Shown: positions 1 to 6,510 of the stretch, piece after piece
Layout: each line of letters begins with the position of its first letter
Numbering within the stretch: position 1 is the stretch's first letter
Assembly (NCBI GenBank): GCA_964613305.1
Contig: CAZTII010000031.1
Location: forward strand, 1 to 20,303
Direction: 5' to 3'
Length of the DNA: 20,303 bases
From: CAZTII01 sp964613305
Lineage (GTDB): Bacteria > Bacillota_I > Bacilli_A > Erysipelotrichales > Erysipelotrichaceae
Translations under genes and position numbers: made by a program
The notes under the pieces: generated by a model
Databases searched by the model: none
Seen by the model: the letters and a program-made list of their open reading frames with translations, nothing else
Told to the model about the DNA's origin: nothing

Positions 1-44
1 CCAACTTAATTCATAGCTGTCAATTAGCAAAACCCCAACTTAAT
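1..44. repeat. 10-bp direct repeat CCAACTTAAT
   Basis: CCAACTTAAT occurs at 1-10 and again at 35-44. The second copy lies in the last codons of the small unknown gene and the first lies just past its stop. The repeat is short and AT-rich, so it may be chance or the trace of a small duplication. No hairpin with a T-run follows the gene inside the window. Confidence 0.3.
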
Positions 45-374
45 CAACAATACCCATTTTTGTGGATTAGTTTTTGTTTTGGGGTGTGAACAGTAACTCA
101 TGAGCTGCATTTTATCAAATGTACATTGAATTGTACAATTTTCAAACAACAAAATAATCTCCGTATCATCAATCCATTCTATTTTTAATAGCTTTTTATC
201 TATCACATCATAGTTTTCAATGTTCAATCCTACAACATTCAACATTCTTATCACCACGTTAAATTCAGAACCATCCAACACAATATCAACTCTTTTAAAC
301 TCATAATAATAATGAATATCGACTAATTCCCTATTAATTAACGCTAATTTTTCACTTTTTTCTTGATTATTCAT
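24..374 (-). CDS. hypothetical protein, 116 aa, downstream of prfB
   Basis: I do not recognise this protein. It starts at ATG 374 behind a strong SD (AAAGGAGATAAG) and ends in TAA at 24-26. It begins 27 nt after the prfB stop on the same strand, so it is probably the last gene of the secA-prfB transcript. The charged N-terminus is followed by alternating hydrophobic/polar stretches (about residues 27-85, e.g. RVDIVLDG, VVIRMLNVVG, EIILLFENC) that suggest a small beta-rich soluble domain. There is no signal peptide or membrane segment. The tail after about residue 95 (KTKTNPQKW then VLLIKLGFC) looks unlike the rest, and a 10-bp repeat straddles the stop, so a frameshifted or altered C-terminus is possible. 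The good SD and codon use support a real gene; its function is unknown. Confidence 0.65.
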   Translation of the reverse strand: MNNQEKSEKLALINRELVDIHYYYEFKRVDIVLDGSEFNVVIRMLNVVGLNIENYDVIDKKLLKIEWIDDTEIILLFENCTIQCTFDKMQLMSYCSHPKTKTNPQKWVLLIKLGFC

Positions 375-401
375 CTTATCTCCTTTTAAAAAAGAATCAA
401 A

Positions 402-1500
402 TTAAATTTGACTCTTTAAATAACTAAATATAAATTCATCAATGCCGCCATCCATGACTTTATCAACATTACCTACTTCAGTATTTGTACGATGATCTTT
501 CACTAATGTATACGGACAAAATACATATGACCTAATTTGCGATCCCCACTCAATTGCTTTTTGATCACCTTTCATCAATGCCACTTTTTCCTCTTGTTCC
601 GTAATCATCTTTTGATACAACTTCGACTTCAACATCGTCAAACAACGTTCTCTATTTTGAATTTGACTACGCTCAGCTTGACTAGTCACCACAAAGCCAC
701 TTGGCTTATGCAACATTCTTACCGCGCTATCCGTCTTGTTTACGTGTTGGCCACCTGCACCACTAGCACGCATTGTCGTCACTTCTAAATCATTTTCATC
801 CACAACGATTTCAATATCATCATTAAATTCAGGCATCACATCCACTGAGACAAATGATGTATGACGTCTACCAGAAGAGTCAAATGGTGAAATCCTCACT
901 AAGCGATGAACACCTTTTTCCGCCTTACAATAACCATACGCCATATCACCTTCAATTAAAATACTCGCTGATTTAATACCTGCTTCCTCAGCCACTTGAT
1001 AATCCAATACCGTTACTTTATATCCTTGATTAGAAGCCCAACGAGTATACATACGATACAACATATTCGCCCAATCTTGCGATTCGGTTCCCCCTGCACC
1101 CGGATGAAGTTCAATAATCGCATTGTTTTGATCATATGGTTGTTTTAGCAACACTTGAATTTCAAATTGTTCAAATTCTTTCATCCAGGAAATATATTCT
1201 TCATAAAACAACTCAAACAATTCTTCATCCAATGATTCCTTCAATAATTGACACATTTCATCCAATGACTTATATTCTTTATCCAATTTATAATAATTAT
1301 CCACTAATTTTTTTAATGCATTATTATGACGAATTAACGATTGCGCTTTTTTAGGATTATTCCAAAAATCAGCCTCATTCATTATTTCATCATTTTTACT
1401 GATTTCCTCTTGCTTACTAGCTAAGTCAAAGAGAATCGCCTAGTAATACTAGCTTCTCACTTGAAGCATCTAGGCTTTGTTGAATCTCAAATAATTCCAT
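402..1500 (-). CDS. prfB: peptide chain release factor 2 (RF2), programmed +1 frameshift
   Basis: RF2 reads UGA and UAA stop codons and triggers release of the nascent chain on the ribosome. Translation begins at ATG 1500, runs 24 codons (1500..1429), meets TGA at 1428..1426 and resumes one base on (1427..402). The joined protein is 365 aa, the same length as E. coli RF2. In joined numbering the stop-codon recognition tripeptide SPF is near 204-206 and the catalytic GGQ (in RASGAGGQHVNKTDSAV) near 249-251. The downstream frame alone gives a 326-aa protein from ATG 1382, but this lacks the conserved N-terminal 39 residues and has no good SD. ATG 1500 overlaps the secA stop by one base (TAATG), with GGAGAA in the secA 3' end as SD, so translation is probably coupled to secA. 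Regulation is the family's autoregulatory loop: low RF2 lets the in-frame TGA be shifted past. Confidence 0.96.
1425..1431 (-). other. prfB: prfB +1 programmed frameshift site CTTTGAC
   Basis: The heptamer CTT TGA C matches the canonical bacterial RF2 shift site. Shifting from CTT to TTT puts the ribosome in the GAC TTA GCT AGT frame, which leads directly into the conserved RF2 body. In the zero frame the TGA is followed two codons later by TAG, a back-up stop. The usual upstream SD-like stimulator is weak: the nearest purine block (AGGCGA) has its AGG seven nt from CTT, against three nt between AGGGGG and CTT in E. coli. Confidence 0.93.
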
Positions 1501-3845
1501 TATCTTCTATTCTCCGTAACTATTCTCACTGTCAAACAGAAATTCACAACTTCTTGAGCAATCGCACTCATCATTTCCTCAAACATTTCATATCCTTCAG
1601 TAACATACGCTTGAAGTGGATTTGTTTGTGCATAAGAACGTAGTCCAATACCATCACGAAGCTTCGACATCGTATCGATATGATTAATCCAAGCACGATC
1701 AACGCTTTGAAGTACAAAACGCTTTTCATGTACAGCCATTAATTCTTCAATACCAACAAGTTTATTTTGGTACTGACTCCATGCAGCCTCACTACAAATT
1801 TCATTAATTTGTGCCGCATCCTTTTCATTAATCGCCGCAATATCAATTTCTTCCGTCAAATTAAGCATTTTTAAACTCTTCACTACTTCTTCAACATTCA
1901 CTTTTTCTTCTTTACCACTATTATCTGTATGACTAGCGACAATATTAGCCACAACCTTCTTAAACATTCCTTGAATTAAACCATGAACATCATCATTATC
2001 CAAAATAAAATTACGTTGTTCATACATTATTTCACGTTGTTGACGCAATACATCATCATATTCTAATAACGCCTTACGAGCATCAAAGTTAACACCTTCC
2101 ACTCGTTTCTGTGCATTACCAATTGACTTAGTCACAACTTTTGATTCAATAGGAACATCACCAAGTTGAGCAAATAACCCTTCCATACGTTCACTACCAA
2201 AACGAACCATTAATTCATCTTGAACCGAAACATAAAATCTAGAATAACCAGGATCCCCTTGACGACCACTACGTCCACGCAACTGATTATCAATACGACG
2301 TGACTCATGACGTTCAGAACCTAAAACCGCTAAACCACCTAATTCTTTAACACCTTCACCTAATTTAATATCGGTACCACGACCAGCCATGTTCGTCGCA
2401 ATCGTAACCGCACCTTTTCTACCCGCATATTTAATAATATCCGCTTCACGATAATGATTCTTCGCATTTAAAATTTCATGAGGAATCTTACGAGACTTCA
2501 ACATCTTCGAAATTAATTCTGATGTTTCAACTGCAATTGTACCAACTAATACTGGTTGTTGGCGCTCATAACATTCTTTAACTTCTTCTACCAACGCTTC
2601 ATATTTAGCCTTTTGGCTACCAAAAATCGCATCCGGATAATCCTTACGCGCTAAAGGACGATGCGTAGGAATTTCCACAACACGCATGTTGTAAATACTC
2701 AAGAATTCTTCCTCTTCCGTTTTCGCTGTACCAGTCATACCAGACAATTTTTGATACAAACGGAAAAAGTTTTGGTACGTAATCGTTGCTAGGGTTGTTG
2801 TTTCCTGTTTAATCGTAACCCCTTCTTTAGCTTCAATCGCTTGATGTAAACCATCCGAATACGCTCTACCTTGCATTAAACGACCAGTATTCGCATCAAC
2901 AATCACAATTTCATCATCCTGAACAACATACTCAACATCAACTAACATAATATAATTAGCACGTAATGCTTGTGAAATATGATGAACCGTCGACGTATTT
3001 TGTAAGTCATACAAATTCTTCACTTTAAATGCTTTTTCTGCCTTACTAACACCAGATTCTGTAAGTTGAATCGTTTTACCCTTCACATCAATTTCATAAT
3101 CAACATCTTTTTCTAAACCCTTAACAAAACGATCCGCTTCTTTATATAAATTAGCAGTATTCTTTTCACCACCAGAAATAATCAATGGCGTTCTTGACTC
3201 ATCAATTAAAATAGAGTCAACCTCATCGACCAAAGCATAATTAAGTGGACGCAAAACACGATCCTTCGAAGAAGTAACCATGTTATCACGCAAATAATCA
3301 AATCCAGCCTCAGCATTTGTCGTATAAGTAATATCACACAAATACGCTTTTCTCTTTTCAAATGAGTTATGCTTACGCAAATTAAGACCAACCGTCAACC
3401 CTAAAAAGCGATGAATACTACCCATCCACTCCGAGTCACGTTCCGCCAAGTACTCATTCACCGTAATAACATGAACGCCTTTGCCTTCAAGCGCGTTTAA
3501 ATACACAGCTAAAACCGATGTTAAGGTTTTACCTTCACCGGTTTTCATCTCAGCTATATCACCACTTTGAAGTACATAAGCACCCATCACTTGTTCTTTA
3601 TAAGGAAACTCACCAATAACACGTTTTGCCGCTTCGCGCGCAGTCGCAAAAGCATCCGGTAAAATATCGTTCAATGTCTCACCGTTAGATAAACGACCTT
3701 TTAAAACAGTTGTTTGATTTTTTAATTCCTCATCACTTAACAAGCTATACTTATCTTCTAAAGCTAATACTTTATTCGCTTCTTTTTCAATTTCTTTCAA
3801 TCTTTTTTGTTCAGTATTGAATAACTTTTCTAAAAAATTTGCCAT
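1500..3845 (-). CDS. secA: preprotein translocase ATPase SecA (short form without zinc tail)
   Basis: SecA is the cytoplasmic ATPase motor that pushes unfolded preproteins through SecYEG. The 781-aa product has the motor motifs in order: Walker A MKTGEGKT (100-107), GFDYLRDNM (181-189), DEVD Walker B (207-210), SGMTGTAKTEEEEF in the nucleotide-binding region (368-381), NMAGRGTD (485-492) and QLRGRSGRQGDPG (521-533), then the helical scaffold. It ends in VRIVTENRR and lacks the C-terminal linker and the CxC...CH zinc-binding tail found in many SecA proteins (B. subtilis SecA is 841 aa). ATG 3845 has the SD GGAGAGA. The stop overlaps the prfB start by one base. The classic secA-prfB linkage argues that this is the housekeeping SecA rather than SecA2. 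Confidence 0.97.
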   Translation of the reverse strand: MANFLEKLFNTEQKRLKEIEKEANKVLALEDKYSLLSDEELKNQTTVLKGRLSNGETLNDILPDAFATAREAAKRVIGEFPYKEQVMGAYVLQSGDIAEMKTGEGKTLTSVLAVYLNALEGKGVHVITVNEYLAERDSEWMGSIHRFLGLTVGLNLRKHNSFEKRKAYLCDITYTTNAEAGFDYLRDNMVTSSKDRVLRPLNYALVDEVDSILIDESRTPLIISGGEKNTANLYKEADRFVKGLEKDVDYEIDVKGKTIQLTESGVSKAEKAFKVKNLYDLQNTSTVHHISQALRANYIMLVDVEYVVQDDEIVIVDANTGRLMQGRAYSDGLHQAIEAKEGVTIKQETTTLATITYQNFFRLYQKLSGMTGTAKTEEEEFLSIYNMRVVEIPTHRPLARKDYPDAIFGSQKAKYEALVEEVKECYERQQPVLVGTIAVETSELISKMLKSRKIPHEILNAKNHYREADIIKYAGRKGAVTIATNMAGRGTDIKLGEGVKELGGLAVLGSERHESRRIDNQLRGRSGRQGDPGYSRFYVSVQDELMVRFGSERMEGLFAQLGDVPIESKVVTKSIGNAQKRVEGVNFDARKALLEYDDVLRQQREIMYEQRNFILDNDDVHGLIQGMFKKVVANIVASHTDNSGKEEKVNVEEVVKSLKMLNLTEEIDIAAINEKDAAQINEICSEAAWSQYQNKLVGIEELMAVHEKRFVLQSVDRAWINHIDTMSKLRDGIGLRSYAQTNPLQAYVTEGYEMFEEMMSAIAQEVVNFCLTVRIVTENRR

Positions 3846-3881
3846 ATTCTCTCCATCTATTTCTATATATAATCACCATTT

Positions 3882-3910
3882 ATTATACTGTTAAATTACC
3901 GTTTATGCAA
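3882..3910 (-). promoter_or_regulatory. candidate sigma-A promoter for secA-prfB
   Basis: On the minus strand TTGCAT (3910..3905), a 17-nt spacer and a perfect TATAAT (3887..3882) lie 36 nt upstream of the secA ATG. The -35 is in the last codons of comFC. The -35 match is only TTG, so the call rests on the -10, the spacing and the position. Confidence 0.6.
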
Positions 3911-4528
3911 ACCACGTTTTTTTACATTTAAAGGATGACTAGCTACGACAAGAACTTCAATCTTACGATTACTTCCTTTTAAACAAGAGATTGCCGCTCT
4001 CATTGTACTACCAGTAGTTATCACATCATCCACCAACAATATTTTCTTAGGTAAAATAAAACCATCCACTAAACGTATCTTCGCATTTTTTTCACGTTGA
4101 TCCTTATGCAACAACTTTTGATCAACATCACTATCTTTCACTAAACAATCTAAAACATCCAATTGAAGTGGTTCAATCAGTTTCAAAACATGATGAAATC
4201 CACGCTTCTCTACTTTCTGTTTAGAAGAAGGTATCGGTACAATCGTATACCCTCTATACTTAAAACGAAGCCAAGAAAGCTTTTCTTTCAAAAATATGCT
4301 AAACAAGCATTCATCCATGCATTCTTTGTATTGAATAATCATTTTCATCACTTCCTCATCATATAAATAAAGTGCCAATCCCCTACAGTCATCCATCACA
4401 AACTCATCATTAATCAAGTTCATCTTTTTACGACACTTTCCACACAACTCATCATCACGAGTAAATAACTGCCAACACGACAATCCTTCATCGATTCCTT
4501 GATGACACCATAGACACCGTTTCACCAT
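3896..4528 (-). CDS. comFC: competence protein ComFC (phosphoribosyltransferase-like)
   Basis: This is a ComFC/GntX-type protein of about 210 aa. It has an N-terminal zinc finger (CLWC at 5-8, CGKC at 29-32) and a C-terminal type I phosphoribosyltransferase-like domain with the PRPP-loop motif VDDVITTGST (166-175). DQKLLHKDQREKN (135-147) resembles the family's conserved Lys/Arg-Gln segment. In naturally competent Firmicutes ComFC acts with the ComFA helicase inside the cell during uptake of single-stranded DNA; its biochemical activity is not established. It overlaps comFA by 41 nt, so the two are co-translated. The start is ambiguous: AGGAGG lies only 3 nt before ATG 4528 but 6 nt before GTG at 4525..4523, which would give a protein one residue shorter (MKRCLWC). 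Confidence 0.92.
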   Translation of the reverse strand: MVKRCLWCHQGIDEGLSCWQLFTRDDELCGKCRKKMNLINDEFVMDDCRGLALYLYDEEVMKMIIQYKECMDECLFSIFLKEKLSWLRFKYRGYTIVPIPSSKQKVEKRGFHHVLKLIEPLQLDVLDCLVKDSDVDQKLLHKDQREKNAKIRLVDGFILPKKILLVDDVITTGSTMRAAISCLKGSNRKIEVLVVASHPLNVKKRGLHKR

Positions 4529-5657
4529 TAGCCTCCTTTAGACTCATTACACAGCGATTTACCACATCAGACTGTTCACTACTCAAAAACAAACAATCAC
4601 CGCCATAATGTTTAAAACTTCTACCAACGCGCCCACTCATTTGAATCAACGAAGCTTCATCAAAAACACCATGATTGCTTAAAAAGACACAAACATCAAT
4701 TCCTTCTATGGTAATACCACGTTCTAACACAGTTGTCGCAACCAAACACTGATATCTTTTCTCACGAAATCGTTGAATAATTTTATCTTTATTTTCTGTT
4801 AAACTACAAAGACGACGAACTGTAGTAATCGATGCAACTAAGCGACGAACCCAAATACTATGCTTAATCGTTGGTACAAAAATGATGCATTGTTTCTTGT
4901 TTCTAGACTTAATCCACCACAACAAATAAAAACACATCACCATCATCGGCATTATTTTAACAACCGGAATAATTAAAGGATAACCATGAGGGCGCTCATT
5001 CAAACAAAACATTGCCATTTTCTTACTATTAACAAGCTCCATCAACTCCTCATCAGGAGTAGCTGTTAAATAAACCATATGACCTTTTGCACTATTTCTA
5101 ACAATTCCTTGCAACACTTTATTCCCTTTATAAGGAAAAGCATCCGGTTCATCAACAATCAAGCAATCAAAAGAAAAAGGATAACGATAACACTGATGCG
5201 TTGTCGCAACAATACAGTCTCCATCCAAAATACTCGTATACCCCTGCGCCACCGCAATCACTTTTGCCAAAGGAAAAATTTGTTGAAGACGTGATGCAAG
5301 TTCTAACACTACTTGTCGTCGTGCTATCGCAATGCCAACCTTTTGTCCTTTTAATAGTGCTTGAGCAATCGTTTCCACAACTATCTCTGTTTTACCAGCA
5401 CCACACACCGCCTTAATTAGTACATCTTGATGTTGAATCGTTTGGGCACATAATCTAGAAATCTCCTTTTGTTTCGACGTAAGTGGATACTTCAATAAAT
5501 AATCAGAGGCATCATCACTAATTTCTTCCAATGGTGGTACCACCATTTCTTCTAACAACAATTGTCTTTTAAAAGAAATACAACGACGACAATACCACCC
5601 CTTACTTCCTTCATAAAAAAAAGATGCATCACTATTTTGACATCGTGGACAAATCAT
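4488..5657 (-). CDS. comFA: competence helicase ComFA
   Basis: ComFA is a superfamily 2 DNA translocase/helicase thought to pull incoming single-stranded DNA through the ComEC channel at the cytoplasmic face. The 389-aa product has an N-terminal zinc finger (CPRC at 3-6, CRRC at 23-26), Walker A AVCGAGKTEI (83-92), a DExD box written DEPD (169-172, followed by AFPY as in other ComFA), TATP (198-201), and C-terminal motifs VLERGITI (310-317) and QMSGRVGRS (339-347). It is shorter than B. subtilis ComFA (about 463 aa), mostly at the N-terminus. ATG 5657 is preceded by GGAGG 6 nt away. It sits 44 nt after ispD and overlaps comFC, forming one transcription unit. Proline in place of the commoner valine in the DExD box is a minor variation; the acidic residues are kept. 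Confidence 0.94.
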   Translation of the reverse strand: MICPRCQNSDASFFYEGSKGWYCRRCISFKRQLLLEEMVVPPLEEISDDASDYLLKYPLTSKQKEISRLCAQTIQHQDVLIKAVCGAGKTEIVVETIAQALLKGQKVGIAIARRQVVLELASRLQQIFPLAKVIAVAQGYTSILDGDCIVATTHQCYRYPFSFDCLIVDEPDAFPYKGNKVLQGIVRNSAKGHMVYLTATPDEELMELVNSKKMAMFCLNERPHGYPLIIPVVKIMPMMVMCFYLLWWIKSRNKKQCIIFVPTIKHSIWVRRLVASITTVRRLCSLTENKDKIIQRFREKRYQCLVATTVLERGITIEGIDVCVFLSNHGVFDEASLIQMSGRVGRSFKHYGGDCLFLSSEQSDVVNRCVMSLKEANGETVSMVSSRNR

Positions 5658-5668
5658 ACACTTCCTCC

Positions 5669-5678
5669 ACTATATAGT
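5669..5678. repeat. perfect 10-bp palindrome ACTATATAGT in front of comFA
   Basis: ACTATATAGT is its own reverse complement and sits between ispD and the comFA SD. On the minus strand a TTGACA lies 3 nt upstream of its TATATA core, far too close to form a -35/-10 pair. It could be an operator or an AT-rich coincidence. Confidence 0.3.
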
Positions 5679-5701
5679 ATGTCAAAAAGTAATACATCCT
5701 A

Positions 5702-6343
5702 TTATTTTAAATCTTCCATCGTCGTAATCTTAATGTTGCTATAATCCCCTTCCACCATCATTACAGCTTCATCACTACACAATTCCACCACCGAAGCATC
5801 ATCCGTACAATCAATGTTTTCCGCAAATGCCTTCTTATAACAATCAAAAAGCAATGATGTTTTAAACCCTTGTGGTGTTTGCGCTAACTTACATTCACTA
5901 CGATTATACGTAGTAACAACACGACCATTTACAACTTGTTTAATTGTATCCTTCGCATCAACCATCAATAAACAAGCATCATGTTTTTCCATACAATCAA
6001 CAAGACGATCTATCGACTCCACGGAAACAAATGGACGCGCACCATCATGAACCATTACATATTCTTGATTAACCGCCAACAAACCATTAAAAACACTTTC
6101 TTGGCGTGTTTTACCACCTTGCGCAAGCATCACACGACCACAAAAAGTATAATTCACCATTTGGCCATATAAATCCATATCAGTAACTATAACTAACTGT
6201 TTACACCTATCATCGCTTAAAAATTTTCCCATTGTTGTCTGTAATATGGTTGTATTTTCATCCATTTTATAATAAACTTTATTATACCCGAGTTTCAAAC
6301 GACTACCTGAACCAGCCGCAACAATAATCACCGAATAATCCAT
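5702..6343 (-). CDS. ispD: 2-C-methyl-D-erythritol 4-phosphate cytidylyltransferase IspD
   Basis: IspD joins CTP and MEP to give CDP-methylerythritol, the third step of the non-mevalonate isoprenoid pathway. The 213-aa length fits. Visible motifs are the glycine-rich CTP loop AAGSGSRL (9-16), the downstream Lys of NKVYY (22), QGGKTRQESV (75-84), VHDGARPF (98-105), AQTPQGF (154-160), TDDASVVE (180-187) and the C-terminal NIKITT (203-208). The close relative TarI (ribitol-5-phosphate cytidylyltransferase) shares this fold. I prefer IspD because there is no teichoic-acid gene nearby and the motifs fit, though the motif set alone does not fully exclude TarI. ATG 6343 follows GAGGTGGAAAT. It is the first gene of the ispD-comFA-comFC unit, with no terminator before comFA. 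Confidence 0.88.
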   Translation of the reverse strand: MDYSVIIVAAGSGSRLKLGYNKVYYKMDENTTILQTTMGKFLSDDRCKQLVIVTDMDLYGQMVNYTFCGRVMLAQGGKTRQESVFNGLLAVNQEYVMVHDGARPFVSVESIDRLVDCMEKHDACLLMVDAKDTIKQVVNGRVVTTYNRSECKLAQTPQGFKTSLLFDCYKKAFAENIDCTDDASVVELCSDEAVMMVEGDYSNIKITTMEDLK

Positions 6344-6368
6344 ATTTCCACCTCATACCTTACTTTTT

Positions 6369-6397
6369 ATGATACAATAGTTAATGACATTTAACAA
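6369..6397 (-). promoter_or_regulatory. candidate promoter for ispD-comFA-comFC
   Basis: Minus strand: TTGTTA (6397..6392), 17-nt spacer, TATCAT (6374..6369). The matches are 4/6 and 5/6 to the sigma-A consensus. It lies 25 nt from the ispD ATG, in the 167-nt divergent region shared with nrdJ. A small inverted repeat, TTCAT-AAA-ATGAA (6400-6412), lies just upstream of its -35. Confidence 0.5.
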
Positions 6398-6445
6398 CAT
6401 TCATAAAATGAACACATAAGTAATGAATAAAATTCAAAAAATCGG

Positions 6446-6474
6446 TTTACCTTGAAAGTGTATTAGTTTATAAT
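6446..6474 (+). promoter_or_regulatory. candidate promoter for nrdJ
   Basis: TTTACC (6446-6451), a 17-nt spacer and a perfect TATAAT (6469-6474) precede the nrdJ ATG at 6511, giving a leader of about 30 nt. No NrdR-box pair and no cobalamin riboswitch fit in this short leader. Confidence 0.6.
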
Positions 6475-6510
6475 CGATTAAGTATCTATATTATTAAAGG
6501 AGAGCTCACT

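Noticed and set aside
18..23. TTGACA on the minus strand as a -35 for the next gene to the left
   Set aside because: A -10 at 17 nt spacing would fall exactly outside the window, so it cannot be tested.
402..1382. prfB as a 326-aa gene starting at ATG 1382
   Set aside because: The conserved RF2 N-terminus is encoded upstream through the CTT TGA C shift; the joined product has the exact E. coli RF2 length.
4488..4528. 41-nt comFA/comFC overlap as a frameshift artefact
   Set aside because: Both proteins are intact with conserved termini, and an AGGAGG for comFC lies in the overlap; ordinary translational coupling explains it.
5669..5678. ACTATATAGT as an NrdR box
   Set aside because: It resembles the NrdR core but is 2 bp too short for the 16-bp box, occurs once, and is upstream of comFA rather than nrdJ.
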